Shown: positions 8,967 to 22,556, counted from the first letter of the stretch. The stretch: DNA of 64,000 nucleotides from Candidatus Microsaccharimonas sossegonensis (GCA_004100325.1 SCKX01000001.1:355453-419452), one strand, 5' to 3'. The notes: generated by a model from the sequence alone, not told the origin. Numbers and translations are program-made.

Positions 8967-9539
8967 CTATTTTTTACCGGTGACGAGGACTTTAAAATAG
9001 TCGTACAGTATACCGATCACCCAGCCGATAATAAATGCACCAATAGTTTCGAAACCGGATAGTACATAGCCGAAGTATTTGGCGATGAGGTAGACGGCAA
9101 GGACAAGAACGAATGCCACGACGGCGCCCGATAGAACGGCATTCGGTCGTGCGACGGTGCCGCCGATGATTTCACTGGCTTTTTCAACTATTGGAGCATG
9201 AATAAACTTACTAAAGGCACGCTGTGCAGGCGGGAGCTCGGCTTGCAACTGCTTCATATGCTTTTTGTAACTGGCATTCTTCTCTTTTTTACTAATACCG
9301 CCACGACGACGCGGAGGAGGGGTGTCGTTAGATCTCGTTTTCTTCTCGGCACTCCCTTTTTCGATGCTTATGGCTGTTTCGAGGGCTTCGACGCGGGCTT
9401 TTTCGGCGGCCTTTTCACCACTTTCGAGGCGTTCATTTTTCGCTTCATTGTTTTTTTCACTCTTTTCGTAGTGCTCAGCCGAAACTTTCGGGGTTTCGAC
9501 AGTATTTTCCGGTCCTTGGGTTTGGCGTTCAGCGCTCAT
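8967..9539 (-). CDS. Membrane protein with charged coiled-coil N-terminus
   Basis: Unrecognised, 190 residues. Residues 1-90 are rich in Lys, Glu and Asn (EKSEKNNEAKNERLESGEKAAEKA) and probably form a coiled coil or disordered tail. Residues 130-190 hold two hydrophobic helices (AVVAFVLVLAVYLIAKYFGY and TIGAFIIGWVIGILYDYF). A weak AAGGAA lies upstream of the ATG. It is 12 nt downstream of the surface-protein gene and probably shares its transcript. Confidence 0.7.
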   Translation of the reverse strand: MSAERQTQGPENTVETPKVSAEHYEKSEKNNEAKNERLESGEKAAEKARVEALETAISIEKGSAEKKTRSNDTPPPRRRGGISKKEKNASYKKHMKQLQAELPPAQRAFSKFIHAPIVEKASEIIGGTVARPNAVLSGAVVAFVLVLAVYLIAKYFGYVLSGFETIGAFIIGWVIGILYDYFKVLVTGKK

Positions 9540-9551
9540 CGTGGATATTCC

Positions 9552-10844
9552 TTATATCGTTCCTGCGTTAAGATCACGGCGGATAAGACGGACTTCTTTA
9601 CCAAGTTGTTTCGACCGCAGGAAGAAGTAGGTAACTATGCCAAAAACTACACCGGCAAAGAGTAGATTTTCCCCTGGTCCGGTTCGAGGCAGTTCTGTAG
9701 CCAAGGTTTCAACAACCTTAGTCGGTGGACATTCAACCTTAACGTCAACATTGTTACCAAATCCATTCGACATCTTACAGTTATATGAAATTGGATCAGA
9801 TTGTCCGACTGGTGTTGCCGGAATCGTTGCTAGCAGCTGAACGGCGAAGGTGCGTGATTGGGTTTCGCCCGGATTGAGGGTGATTGTTGGCCAAGATAGG
9901 TTTTTGGTTTTTGGATCAAGCGTACCCGCACCTGCATCAACCAGCGTTGAATATTCTAACGTGTCCGCGAGAGGATCAACCAATGGAACTTCGGTTGGCG
10001 CAAGGCCAGCGTTTTTGGCTGTAATAGTATACGCTATGCGATCGTTTGCTTGGGCGGTGACGGTCGCTGCATCTACATTTCCTTGGGTGAGGTTGACGGC
10101 TGACTTAGACTCGACAATGTTAGGAATACATGTCGCGTCTTTATACCAGGCGCCTGGATTGCCGGGACAAGGTTTACAGTTAGGGTTGTTTTGTAAGATA
10201 GATCCGTTATAACGGCAAGGTGGGATGACTGGTGGAGTAGGTTTTATTGGTAGAACGGGCGTTGGAACGATATTGGTGACCAAGTTACCGCAGGCCTGCA
10301 TGATCCCGAACCAGCCGACGCGGGCTGAATAGCCGACCCAACCATAAATTCGTGCATTTACCCCATTAATATACTTATTTTTTACTGGATATACCGGAAG
10401 AATCGTGTTGCCATTAGCGTCTGGAATGTTTACGGTCTGGAGGCCTTGTGCAGCACTCAGGCGAGGAAGACGACCCCATGAATATGTTTCACCGGCAATC
10501 CACGAGGAATAGGTCGTCCTGGTGATTTCTTCACGGGTAATACCAAGACCAGTCATAATGTCTTTCAGATTATTGGTATTTGCATCGTAAGGAACCATGT
10601 ACTTGTTAAACGATCGCTGACTACCAACTCCAAGGCCACCAGCTACGAAGTCATTCGATGAGGCTGCATTTGCCGATTGTGGTGCCTGAAAGACTGCCAG
10701 TAACTGAACGGTAACGGCGAGACAAACAAAAATGAGACCAAAGCGCCGCGTTGCCTCTTCTTTACGGAGGCGTTTTGCGTAAAAGCCAAGTTGTCCGACA
10801 AGTGCGGGGCTAAAGGATAAGTTTGATACGATTTTTTTAAACAT
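9552..10844 (-). CDS. LPXTG-like surface protein with DUF11 domain
   Basis: A 430-residue secreted protein. A signal or anchor helix lies near residues 38-60 (LIFVCLAVTVQLLAVF, then SANA as a cleavage-like site). The middle contains a Cys-bearing segment near residues 180-240 and a DUF11-type repeat domain near 250-350 (DRIAYTITAKNAG, LNPGETQSRTF). The end has LPRTG followed by a hydrophobic helix and a basic tail, the layout of a sortase sorting signal. No sortase gene lies in the window. It probably sits on the cell surface; a role in host contact is only a guess. Confidence 0.8.
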   Translation of the reverse strand: MFKKIVSNLSFSPALVGQLGFYAKRLRKEEATRRFGLIFVCLAVTVQLLAVFQAPQSANAASSNDFVAGGLGVGSQRSFNKYMVPYDANTNNLKDIMTGLGITREEITRTTYSSWIAGETYSWGRLPRLSAAQGLQTVNIPDANGNTILPVYPVKNKYINGVNARIYGWVGYSARVGWFGIMQACGNLVTNIVPTPVLPIKPTPPVIPPCRYNGSILQNNPNCKPCPGNPGAWYKDATCIPNIVESKSAVNLTQGNVDAATVTAQANDRIAYTITAKNAGLAPTEVPLVDPLADTLEYSTLVDAGAGTLDPKTKNLSWPTITLNPGETQSRTFAVQLLATIPATPVGQSDPISYNCKMSNGFGNNVDVKVECPPTKVVETLATELPRTGPGENLLFAGVVFGIVTYFFLRSKQLGKEVRLIRRDLNAGTI

Positions 10845-10952
10845 GTTTTGTTTTTGTGCTGCCGCATTTTCATGCGATCTAACCTCTTGTAGCTCAGATT
10901 AGCATAAGAAATGTGTTCAGTGCAATACCCTTATGTATGTAATGTATAAGTC

Positions 10953-10981
10953 TTGAGTAAAACAGCTTTTTTCGGTATAAT
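10953..10981 (+). promoter_or_regulatory. gyrBA promoter
   Basis: TTGAGT (10953-10958) and TATAAT (10976-10981) are 17 nt apart, which gives a leader of about 109 nt before the gyrB ATG. Confidence 0.7.
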
Positions 10982-11057
10982 AGTTGTAGTTAAACGATCA
11001 GTGAGATTCAGTGATAGATTGGGCAAATCTTGTGCAAAGATGGCAAAAATCTGATGA

Positions 11058-13076
<2,019 letters not shown>

Positions 13077-13077
13077 T

Positions 13078-15636
13078 ATGGACGACGAACAGATTTTTGA
13101 CTCAGCCGACTTAGAAGCTGAAAACGCGCCCGTTACTCCTGATGGGGAAGTAATTGTCACGCCACAGACGCACTCTCGTGTCGTCGAGAACTTATCGGTA
13201 GAGAACGTGATGGAAGACAGCTTCCTGCGGTACTCGATGAGCGTGATTGTCGACCGCGCGCTGCCAGATGTCCGCGATGGGATGAAGCCGGTTCACCGAC
13301 GTATTTTGTATTCAATGGGCGAGCAAAACCTTCGACCGACTGGTCGATTCCTCAAGAGCGCTCGTATCATCGGAGATGTGATGGGTAAATACCACCCGCA
13401 CGGGGACTCATCGATCTATATGGCGATGGTCCGTCTGGCGCAGGACTGGGTGATGCGTTATCCACTGGTGAATGGTCAAGGTAACTTCGGATCGATGGAC
13501 GGCGATCCACCAGCTGCCAATCGTTACACTGAAGCCCGTCTTGGACGTGCTGGGAACGAATTACTCGAAGACCTCGACAAAGATACGGTTGATTTTCGGG
13601 ACAACTATGATGGATCTGAGCAAGAGCCGTCTGTTTTGCCGGCGCGCTTGCCGAATCTGCTGCTGAACGGACAGGTGGGTATTGCTGTGGGTATGGCAAC
13701 AAACATTCCGCCACACAATTTGGGTGAATTGGTTGATGGAACGATCCATTTGATCGACAATCCTGACGCCACGGTTGAAGATTTACTGCAGTTTGTGAAG
13801 GGTCCAGATTTCCCAACTGGAGCCATTGTTTACGGCGGCGCGCCGATGAAACAAGCCTACCAAACAGGACGAGGAAGTGTTGTAATTCGTGCTGTGACAA
13901 ACATCGAAGAAACCAAAAAAGGACGTTCTCAAATCGTCATTACCGAGATGCCGTATGGTGTAAATAAAGCAACGCTTATTGAAAAAATTGCCGAACTTCA
14001 CAAGGATAAAAAGATTGTGATTAGCGATTTGCGCGATGAAAGTGCGCGGGGTGCGGTGCGGGTAGTGATCGAGCTTCGCAAAGACTCATATCCAAAGAAA
14101 ATTTTGAACCAATTATTCAAGATGACGGCGCTCCAAACGAGTTTTCATTACAACATGCTGGCGCTGGTTGATGGCATTCAGCCACGCATTTTGGGTCTGC
14201 AAGAGATCCTGCGCGAGTTCATTAAACACCGCCAAATCGTCATACGTCGCCGGACTGAATTTGAACTAAAAGCAGCGAGAGCGCGGGCCCACATTTTAGA
14301 AGGCTACAAAATTGCATTGGATCATATTGACGAAGTCATAGGCCTCATCCGTGCCAGCGAAACCAGCGAAATCGCCCAGGCTGGTTTGATGGCAAAGTTC
14401 AGCCTTTCTGAGATCCAAGCACAGGCAATTCTTGCCATGCAACTCCGACGATTAGTCGGTTTGGAGCGTGACAAGATTGAACAAGAATTAGCTGAACTTT
14501 TGAAATTAATCACAGAATTAGAGCGAATCCTAGGCGATGAAAATGAAATTCTGCGCATTATTAAAGAAGAATTGCTTGAATCAAAAGATAAGTTTGGCGA
14601 CGCTCGGCGTTCAAAAATTATGCCGAATGAACTGGGTAAGTTTAGCGACGAAGAACTCATTCCAGAAGAAGATTCTGTTATATTACTTACAACAGAGAAT
14701 TACATCAAGCGAACGCTCGTCAGTGAATACCGACGCCAAAACCGCGGCGGAAAAGGCAAACGGGGCATGACCACAAAAGAAGAGGATGTTATTGACCAGC
14801 TTATTCCGGCATCGACCCATGACTACCTATTGTTCTTTACAAACAAGGGACGTATCTTCCGCCTCAAAGCCTACGAAGTACCGGCTGCATCTCTGGCGGC
14901 GAAGGGTGTGGCGGCGGTCAACCTGCTTGCGCTCCAACCAGAAGAAAAGATCACTTCGATCATTCGACACGAGAAAGATTCTAAAGATGACGGGTACTTA
15001 TTTATGGCGACGATTAAAGGAACGGTCAAAAAAACACCGTTCAAAGATTACGCCAATATCCGGACGAACGGACTCATCGCGATCAAACTTGATGATGGTG
15101 ACGAACTGCGCTGGATCAAGAAAACAAGCGGTGATAACGATGTAATAATTTCAACATCTGCTGGGCAAGCGATTCGATTCGGTGAAGCAGACGCCCGTCC
15201 AATGGGGCGATCAGCTCGTGGCGTGCGCGGCGTTCGCCTTCGCCCTCACGATAATGTTGTCGGTATGGATATCGTGGCGAACAACGAAGGTAACCTCTTG
15301 GTTATTAGTCAAAATGGGTATGGTAAGGTGACAAAAGCATTGAACTTCCCGTCCCATAAACGTGGCGGCGTTGGTATTAAAGCGGCTATTGTGACCGCCA
15401 AGACCGGTCCGATTGTTGCCGTTCGTTCACTTCAAGTCGATACCGCCGAAATCCTATTGATCTCAAGTAAAGGTCAAGCAATCAGGGTTAGTTTAAAAGA
15501 TGTACCAACTCTCGGGCGTACGACACAAGGTGTACGTATTATGCGTACTGGTGAAAACGACAAGGTTTCGTCATTCGGGTTCGTCCCCGAACAGGCGGCG
15601 GTCGAAGAACAAGAAGTCGAAGAGGCGACAGTGTAA
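13078..15636 (+). CDS. gyrA: DNA gyrase subunit A
   Basis: The breakage-reunion subunit of gyrase, 852 residues. It has the catalytic-tyrosine segment [11 protein letters not shown], the quinolone-region motif [10 protein letters not shown] and the GyrA box [11 protein letters not shown] at the start of the C-terminal DNA-wrapping domain, which separates it from ParC. The C-terminus is acidic ([10 protein letters not shown]). Its TAA shares one base with the ATG of the next gene. Confidence 0.97.
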   Translation: MDDEQIFDSADLEAENAPVTPDGEVIVTPQTHSRVVENLSVENVMEDSFLRYSMSVIVDRALPDVRDGMKPVHRRILYSMGEQNLRPTGRFLKSARIIGDVMGKYHPHGDSSIYMAMVRLAQDWVMRYPLVNGQGNFGSMDGDPPAANRYTEARLGRAGNELLEDLDKDTVDFRDNYDGSEQEPSVLPARLPNLLLNGQVGIAVGMATNIPPHNLGELVDGTIHLIDNPDATVEDLLQFVKGPDFPTGAIVYGGAPMKQAYQTGRGSVVIRAVTNIEETKKGRSQIVITEMPYGVNKATLIEKIAELHKDKKIVISDLRDESARGAVRVVIELRKDSYPKKILNQLFKMTALQTSFHYNMLALVDGIQPRILGLQEILREFIKHRQIVIRRRTEFELKAARARAHILEGYKIALDHIDEVIGLIRASETSEIAQAGLMAKFSLSEIQAQAILAMQLRRLVGLERDKIEQELAELLKLITELERILGDENEILRIIKEELLESKDKFGDARRSKIMPNELGKFSDEELIPEEDSVILLTTENYIKRTLVSEYRRQNRGGKGKRGMTTKEEDVIDQLIPASTHDYLLFFTNKGRIFRLKAYEVPAASLAAKGVAAVNLLALQPEEKITSIIRHEKDSKDDGYLFMATIKGTVKKTPFKDYANIRTNGLIAIKLDDGDELRWIKKTSGDNDVIISTSAGQAIRFGEADARPMGRSARGVRGVRLRPHDNVVGMDIVANNEGNLLVISQNGYGKVTKALNFPSHKRGGVGIKAAIVTAKTGPIVAVRSLQVDTAEILLISSKGQAIRVSLKDVPTLGRTTQGVRIMRTGENDKVSSFGFVPEQAAVEEQEVEEATV

Positions 15637-16073
15637 TGCGTCTCTTTGTATCGCCGTATATTTTGGCCGCTGTGTTCGCATGGTTTGTCGCTCAAGGATT
15701 AAAGTATACCATTGCAATGTACGCGGGAAGGAAGCTTGGATCAATGCGCCAGCTCTACCTTTCCGGTGGCATGCCGAGTGCTCATAGCGCATCGGTTGCT
15801 GCATTACTTGTCGTGGTTGGGTTTAAAGACGGTATAGATTCTGCCGTCTTTGGTCTGGCGCTCCTCTTTGCAGCCGTCGTGATGTACGATGCGATCATGG
15901 TTCGCCGTTCATCAGGTGAGCAAGGCGTTGCACTGCGTTGGTTATTTCATCACTTTAAGCTCAAGCCAGAAAACTCGTTCCGCACCGCCAAAGGACATAC
16001 GCCAAAGGAAGTTTTCGGTGGTGCAATCCTAGGTCTGATCATCGGCCTTGTCGTGTACTTTGCAACGCTGTAA
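15636..16073 (+). CDS. DUF212 family membrane protein
   Basis: A 145-residue integral membrane protein of the DUF212 (YuiD-like, divergent PAP2-related) family. The signature GGMPSAHSASVAAL near residue 43 resembles the SGH phosphatase motif of PAP2 enzymes. It is followed by DAIMVRRSSGEQG and, near residues 113-123, the GHTPKEVFGGAILG segment. Several hydrophobic helices are visible. The substrate is unknown. It overlaps the gyrA stop by one base and is probably co-transcribed with gyrase. Confidence 0.88.
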   Translation: MRLFVSPYILAAVFAWFVAQGLKYTIAMYAGRKLGSMRQLYLSGGMPSAHSASVAALLVVVGFKDGIDSAVFGLALLFAAVVMYDAIMVRRSSGEQGVALRWLFHHFKLKPENSFRTAKGHTPKEVFGGAILGLIIGLVVYFATL

Positions 16074-16124
16074 TCATACTATTGGCATTGGCATGAAAAT
16101 TAAGAGCGTTTTTTGATTTTATTA

Positions 16125-16153
16125 TTGACCGCGTAACAGATATGCGCTACTAT
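16125..16153 (+). promoter_or_regulatory. 16S rRNA promoter
   Basis: TTGACC (16125-16130) and TACTAT (16148-16153) are 17 nt apart, about 190 nt upstream of mature 16S and before the processing stem. Confidence 0.7.
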
Positions 16154-16253
16154 TGTCAGAGTCTGGTTGCAAAAATCTATGTATAGATACTGCGCAACCC
16201 TCAGTAGCAACGTGGAGTTGATTACGAGTTGAATGCAAGGGCGACGATCTTTG

Positions 16254-16273
16254 ACAATTTAGTAGTGCAAATC
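16254..16273 (+). other. 16S processing stem, 5' strand
   Basis: The 20-nt segment ACAATTTAGTAGTGCAAATC is complementary, with one GU pair, to 17997-18016 downstream of 16S. Such a stem is the usual RNase III-type processing site and shows that 16S is processed from its own transcript. Confidence 0.85.
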
Positions 16274-16354
16274 AAGAAGCTATCTCATATGTATATGAAT
16301 AGTTTCAAACGTCAGTTTATGTTTAGAGTATATATGTTTTGAAAATAGAAACAT

Positions 16355-17830
<1,476 letters not shown>

Positions 17831-17996
17831 CTAGGGAGAGTTATGCCAGCAATTCGAGTAATCAATTGCTGAAGCTAGGTCGGTCCTATTGTTGTATTGA
17901 GCTTTTACAATAATGAAGTTCCAGTTGTCGTCATTTTGACTATATATACCTGGAACAGGACTAAGTTCAAAAAAATCTCGAACGTAAATATGACGT

Positions 17997-18016
17997 GATT
18001 TGCACTACTAAGTTGT
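17997..18016 (+). other. 16S processing stem, 3' strand
   Basis: GATTTGCACTACTAAGTTGT pairs with 16254-16273 across the 16S gene. Confidence 0.85.
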
Positions 18017-18021
18017 GAAAT

Positions 18022-18050
18022 AAAAAACCTCCTTTTATGGAGGTCTTTTT
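18022..18050. terminator. Terminator after 16S transcript
   Basis: Arms AAAAAACCTCC and GGAGGTCTTTTT around TTTTAT. T-runs on both strands allow it to end the 16S transcript and the convergent minus-strand gene. Confidence 0.9.
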
Positions 18051-18062
18051 GTATGTCGTATA

Positions 18063-20066
18063 TTACTGCACTAACGATTTGATACTAGCGATAACATCAC
18101 TAGGTACATCACCTGATCGTGCAATACGGATATCTTTGCCGGATACGTAGAAATAGTTTGGGTATTGAGCTGCGAGTGTTGCAGCAATTCCGTACCAACT
18201 ACTTGGGTTCTTGCCGAGAGCAATCATCAAGGCTTCGCCACCTTGGCCAGGAGTCAATGTTACTTGTGTTACCTCTGGAGCGACTGGTGGTTCGGGCTGC
18301 ACAACCGTATCTAACCGATCAAAGATATGAACGGTATCTGGTTGACCGATTGTGACGAGCTCATTAATCTTTCTGTTAAGTGTTGTAAGAGATTGCCCGG
18401 CAATAGTTATGTCGTGCACATTGATTTCATTATAGATGTATTCCTGTGCCGTCAATGGACGTGGTGTCCCACTTGCTGTTGGGCGAGGAGTTGGTGATAC
18501 GGATGGCCGACTCGTATCCGTTGGGGTAGGCGTTGGTGGTGGTGTTGTCGTAGGGTCTGGTTGCTGAGATACGCCGATGGTAATAGGAATGACAACTGAC
18601 GCGCTAGCGACACCGATAATAAGCCAAAGCGGAAGACGAATACGGCGCCGTTTCTTTTCCGTATCTTTTTCGTCTTGCTCATCTTCTGTCGTTTCATTAT
18701 CGACTGGCGCTTCCTCGGGCGATACTTCTGAATCGGTCGGTTTAGCAGGCTCCTCAATAGGAGTGGTTTCTTCTACTACCTCTTCTTGTGCGGTTATTGG
18801 CTGGCTTGCATCTTCTTTTGGGTCTAGTTCGGTATTAGTAATTGGTTCAACAGGGGGCACTTCAGCCTTTTCTGGCGTTTGTGTGTAAAACGCACCATTC
18901 TCGAGACGCGGTCCAATTAGCATGCCACTTCCTGCACCACCTCCATTGAGGAAGGGATTCGTAGCGCTCATTTCTAAAGCCTCGAGTCCACCGCTGACGG
19001 CAATCGTCTCTGATGGCAAAAGGCTGGATGCGCTCAGTTGAGAGGTTGATGACGATGAGGAACTATTTGCTGTGCCACCGTGTATTGGTTCTCGACCGTC
19101 TTTTGTTGTGGGTCGAACTACATAAGCTGAGTCAAGTCCGGTGTATTTGTATTGAGGTGTCGGATATGTGTAGTATGTACGGCGGCGAAGCCACGGTACT
19201 GGGATAGGAAGAATGACGATGGGGAACTGGCCGCCACGACCTTCGGTGCGGGTGCTTCGCTCTGCAACTAGTGTATACTCATCACCAACCTCATAAAGAA
19301 CGGCCTCTATAGAGGTGTTATCTTTCTTGATGACAACATCATATGCCATATTTTGATTATTGGCAAGAAGTCTCTCTAGTGAGGCTGTGTCACTTTTACT
19401 ATCTCCGAGTGCACCATTTTTGTAATCGGCAATCAGTTTACTACTAGTGACGCCACGGCGTGAGGCGATTGACTGCAATTCGGCTACCTGTGCGTCTGAT
19501 AAGGTGACAGTGCGAGCTTGTTTGATAACACTTTCGATCGTGAGGTGACCAATGTCTTCGTACGGACGCTGAAGGATGTCGAGCGCGGCATTCATGCGGC
19601 CAATTTCATTTTGATATCCATTAGTAATTTCTAATCCAAAAGCCATACTTGTCGCGGCTTGAGATAACTCGATGGTATCAAGGGGAAGTGTATCGTTGTT
19701 TATTGTGTCTGGAAATGCTGGCAGGTATAGTCTTGAACCATCACCAAGAGTGGTCACGGTTGGGTCACGCCGTAAGGTGTTATCCACCGTGACGTTATAG
19801 CGAAGGTCGACATTGACATGCAAGCCAGGAACCTCAGCGCCTGAGAGTGCTTCACCTGCAGTGGCTGCTCCTGTCGCTGCAAGAGAAGCGAGAAGGCTGA
19901 GTGTCGCGGCTTTTTTTCCATTCAATTGAAGCTTGGTGTGCTTTTCGCGACCGTCTGGGTAAAAAGTAAGTTGGGCCGCCTCATTGATCTCTGCGAATGC
20001 GGTCATAAGTTGGGCATCCACTGACTGTGTATACAATTTGTTCTCTTTGTTACCTCTTGATTTCAT
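18063..20066 (-). CDS. Large single-span membrane protein with secreted C-terminal module
   Basis: Unrecognised, 667 residues. A hydrophobic segment near residues 50-75 (AATLSLLASLAATGAATAG) is followed by a domain of about 250 residues, a Ser-rich linker, a Glu/Pro-rich stretch, a basic RRRIRLPLWLIIGVASASVV membrane helix near residue 490, a Thr/Pro linker and a compact C-terminal module of about 60 residues. The module resembles the end of the protein at 55588-57363. The ATG at 20066 was chosen over an upstream TTG because TATAAT (20080-20075) with TTGCTT 17 nt further up predicts a leaderless start 8 nt away. Confidence 0.75.
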   Translation of the reverse strand: MKSRGNKENKLYTQSVDAQLMTAFAEINEAAQLTFYPDGREKHTKLQLNGKKAATLSLLASLAATGAATAGEALSGAEVPGLHVNVDLRYNVTVDNTLRRDPTVTTLGDGSRLYLPAFPDTINNDTLPLDTIELSQAATSMAFGLEITNGYQNEIGRMNAALDILQRPYEDIGHLTIESVIKQARTVTLSDAQVAELQSIASRRGVTSSKLIADYKNGALGDSKSDTASLERLLANNQNMAYDVVIKKDNTSIEAVLYEVGDEYTLVAERSTRTEGRGGQFPIVILPIPVPWLRRRTYYTYPTPQYKYTGLDSAYVVRPTTKDGREPIHGGTANSSSSSSTSQLSASSLLPSETIAVSGGLEALEMSATNPFLNGGGAGSGMLIGPRLENGAFYTQTPEKAEVPPVEPITNTELDPKEDASQPITAQEEVVEETTPIEEPAKPTDSEVSPEEAPVDNETTEDEQDEKDTEKKRRRIRLPLWLIIGVASASVVIPITIGVSQQPDPTTTPPPTPTPTDTSRPSVSPTPRPTASGTPRPLTAQEYIYNEINVHDITIAGQSLTTLNRKINELVTIGQPDTVHIFDRLDTVVQPEPPVAPEVTQVTLTPGQGGEALMIALGKNPSSWYGIAATLAAQYPNYFYVSGKDIRIARSGDVPSDVIASIKSLVQ

Positions 20067-20180
20067 AAGCAAAAATTATAACATTTTCTATTAAATAAAG
20101 CAATAGTTGCTGAATGCAGACTACATCTTGCGATAAAGGGTGAATTACGCTAGAATGGTCAGAGTTCATGGGTCACGCGT

Positions 20181-20257
20181 GGGGCAATAGCTCAGTTGGC
20201 TAGAGCACCTGCTTTGCAAGCAGGGGGTCCAGGGTTCGAGTCCCTGTTGCTCCACCA
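20181..20257 (+). tRNA. tRNA-Ala (TGC)
   Basis: A 77-nt cloverleaf with acceptor GGGGCAA/TTGCTCC, D-loop AGTTGGCTA, anticodon loop TTTGCAA, T-loop TTCGAGT and encoded ACCA. The Ala-TGC and Ile-GAT pair normally sits in the 16S-23S spacer; here it lies 2.4 kb after 16S. Confidence 0.97.
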
Positions 20258-20278
20258 TTCATGGATGTCGCATTACAT

Positions 20279-20314
20279 GGGGTGAGACGGGCGAAAGTCC
20301 ACCTCACTCCACCA
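20279..20314 (+). other. tRNA-acceptor-like hairpin ending in ACCA
   Basis: GGGGTGAG and CTCACTCC pair over 8 bp (one GU), enclose the small hairpin GGGC-GAAA-GTCC, and are followed by ACCA, exactly as at a tRNA 3' end. There is no room for an anticodon or T-arm. It lies between the two tRNA genes and may be a tRNA remnant or a processed structure. Confidence 0.5.
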
Positions 20315-20419
20315 AAATTAGGAATGAGAGTGAAAAAAGTTTACTTTTTGCACCGAATGACGACATTTTGGTATGCGCGTAGGCGCTATACCAAAATTTA
20401 TAAAACACCACGTATTCGT

Positions 20420-20496
20420 GGGCGATTAGCTCAGCTGGTTAGAGCGCGTCACTGATAATGACGAGGTCGGAGGTTCGAGTCCCTCATCGCCCACCA
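20420..20496 (+). tRNA. tRNA-Ile (GAT), integration target
   Basis: A 77-nt cloverleaf with acceptor GGGCGAT/ATCGCCC, anticodon loop CTGATAA (anticodon GAT), T-loop TTCGAGT and encoded ACCA. The gene stays complete. High-GC foreign DNA begins shortly after its last base, and the recombinase frame of the element runs through it in antisense. Confidence 0.97.
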
Positions 20497-22399
20497 TAAG
20501 AGGCTTACTGCAATCACTGCCCTCATATATGAGGTCAGGCAGTTCCAGCCACAACCGTTGTAGTTCCGCCGTGAAGCCGCCCTTTGGGGCGGTTTCACGC
20601 GTTTCTGGCCCGCTGTGGCGGGCGTTCTCGGCCTGGGCGGTGGTCCGGGCCGTTTCGCTGTTTGCCCCGCCTACGCGGGCGCTCCAGCCGCGTTCGGCGG
20701 CGAGGAGTTCCCGGAGGGTGGGGTTGATCTCATCCCCGACAACGTCATCATGGGCGATGTAGATGTGGGCGAAGACGGCCTGGTTGAGCTGCCTCCTTGT
20801 GGTGTCGCTGGCGTGCAGGTAGAGCTCGTAGGGGTTCTCGAGCAGGTCGAGGTGCGCTTCAAGAAAGCCCCGGCCGCTGGCGAGGTCATCATGCACGTGC
20901 CCGAGCTGTTCGGTGAGTCGTGCCCGGTCGCGGGAGATGGCCCGGAGCCGTTCGCGGATGCGTTCTTGTGGCAGGGATTGGTCGGCGGCGAGGTCGAGCA
21001 GGTTGTCTTCTTTCACGGCGAGTGCCTTGAGTTGGTCCTCAAGTTGCTTGCGGTGCAGCCGCTGCGCAGAGGCCTGATCGGCGAGGGTGCTTTCGATGAG
21101 CCCCTTCACCGCAGTGACGAATCCCGGGCTGAGCTTTAGGGTCTTGTAGTGCTCGGCGATGGCATCTTCGACGCGGTCGATGCTGGAGTACGGGGCGTCG
21201 CAGAGGTGGTCCTGGACCCCGCGGCAGAAGTAGTAGCCGTAGTCGCCGGTGCCGTGGCGCCCGGTGGTGCGCATCAGGATCATGCGCCGGTTGACGCGCT
21301 GCTCCAGGCGGCATTGTCCGCACCAGACGGTGCCCTTCAGGTAGTGGTCGTGGCGCTTGCGGCGTTCGGCGGCGAGCCCTCGGGAGGCCAGGATTGTCTG
21401 GACGCGGTCGAAGAGATCGTCGGTGATGATGCGTTCGTGCCTGCCGGGGTAAAGCTCGCCTTTGTAGCGGACTTCGCCGAGGTAGTAGCGGTCGCGGAGC
21501 AACTGCTCGATCTTGGATTCCGAGACGGGTCCGGCGGGCCGGCGGGCGGTGGCCCGGGTGAGGAGTCCGCGGTCGGCGAGTTCGTCGGCGATGTCTTGGT
21601 AGGTCTTGTCGCCTCCGGCGTAGAGTTCGAAGGCGAGCTTCACGAACGGGGCGCGCTCTGGATCGATCTGGACGGTGTTGATCTTGCGTCCGTCGAACAG
21701 GTCTTGCACGTTAAGGTAGCCGAGCGGCGCCCGTCCGAGCGTGCCGCCGTTCTTGGCTTTCTGGCTCATCTTGTAAGCGATGTCGGCGCCATCGGCGGCG
21801 GAGCGGTACTCGTTGAACGCGGCCAGCATGCCATGCATCAGCTGGCCTTCGGGCGTGGCGTCGATGTTCTCGGTCGCCGAGATCAGCGTCACACCGCGCT
21901 TCTGGAGGTCGGCCATGACGATGGCGTCGTCGATCCGGTTGCGGGCGAAGCGGGACAGCTTGTGCACGATGACGTAATCGACGTCGCGTTCGCGACGGAT
22001 GCGTTCCAGCATCTCCTGGAACCGTGGCCGTTTGGCGATGTCGGTGCCCGTGCGGCCCGGTTCGATGTACTCCTCGATGACGCTGAGCCCAAGCTGTTCG
22101 GCCTTGCGCTGGCAGGCAACGCGTTGAGCCGGGATGGAGATGCCCTCTGGGTCGTAGTCCGTGTTCACCTGCCCCTTCGAGGAGACGCGCAGGTAGATGA
22201 CGGCACGACTGCCGCGTGGGGCATCGGTCGAGTACTCGACACGCGATTCGTCTTCGTCGTCCTGGTTGTCTCCGATGGCGGTCGGGACGGCCAGGAGCGT
22301 CGGTACCTCGTCGAAAGCGAACGGGGAGTCATCGGGCTCGGCCGGCGTGGGCGGCGGGGTGGTGAAAACTCCTGATGGTTGGCTGGTTTCGATGCTCAT
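20426..22399 (-). CDS. Large serine recombinase (integrase)
   Basis: Site-specific recombinase, 657 residues. The resolvase domain has the catalytic motif YLRVSSKGQ (serine near residue 73), then EYIEPGRTGTD and VHKLSRFARNR. A recombinase domain follows (ARRPAGPVSESKIEQLLRDRYYLGEVRYKG), then a zinc-ribbon-like CGQC...C segment and a long coiled coil. The ATG at 22399 has AAAGGAGG upstream; an ATG near 22579 is an alternative. The last 23 codons lie in host tRNA-Ile antisense sequence (from Met at 20497), so the C-terminus depends on the integration site. It is probably the enzyme that integrated this element. Confidence 0.9.
   Translation of the reverse strand: MSIETSQPSGVFTTPPPTPAEPDDSPFAFDEVPTLLAVPTAIGDNQDDEDESRVEYSTDAPRGSRAVIYLRVSSKGQVNTDYDPEGISIPAQRVACQRKAEQLGLSVIEEYIEPGRTGTDIAKRPRFQEMLERIRRERDVDYVIVHKLSRFARNRIDDAIVMADLQKRGVTLISATENIDATPEGQLMHGMLAAFNEYRSAADGADIAYKMSQKAKNGGTLGRAPLGYLNVQDLFDGRKINTVQIDPERAPFVKLAFELYAGGDKTYQDIADELADRGLLTRATARRPAGPVSESKIEQLLRDRYYLGEVRYKGELYPGRHERIITDDLFDRVQTILASRGLAAERRKRHDHYLKGTVWCGQCRLEQRVNRRMILMRTTGRHGTGDYGYYFCRGVQDHLCDAPYSSIDRVEDAIAEHYKTLKLSPGFVTAVKGLIESTLADQASAQRLHRKQLEDQLKALAVKEDNLLDLAADQSLPQERIRERLRAISRDRARLTEQLGHVHDDLASGRGFLEAHLDLLENPYELYLHASDTTRRQLNQAVFAHIYIAHDDVVGDEINPTLRELLAAERGWSARVGGANSETARTTAQAENARHSGPETRETAPKGGFTAELQRLWLELPDLIYEGSDCSKPLMVGDEGLEPPTSSLSVTRSNQLS
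20490..20496. other. Left attachment core (attL)
   Basis: CCCACCA at the tRNA-Ile 3' end is repeated at 42019-42025. Base composition changes sharply within a few tens of bases to the right. Confidence 0.6.
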
Positions 22400-22556
22400 G
22401 GGTGGGCCTCCTTTGGTTAGGTCCTCCGGATTAACGCTCGTTCCGGGTGGGAAGTCCAGCCCTTCGGCGGCTTCCAGGGCGGACTCAGCGCTTCCGACCG
22501 GGGTCGACGGGGTGTTGTAGTTCTCGCCTCGTTCGCCGCCGTGATCACCACCCGGC

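Noticed and set aside
20261..20455. Open frame of 64 codons across the two tRNA genes
   Set aside because: It overlaps tRNA-Ile and reads structural RNA sequence; there is no ribosome-binding site.
21149..22375. A 408-codon plus-strand frame opposite the serine recombinase
   Set aside because: It is a high-GC shadow: low-complexity Val/Ala/Gly/Asp translation, no family, and it lies opposite a gene with clear catalytic motifs. The same applies to long frames opposite the TraD-like, Hsp70 and J-like genes.
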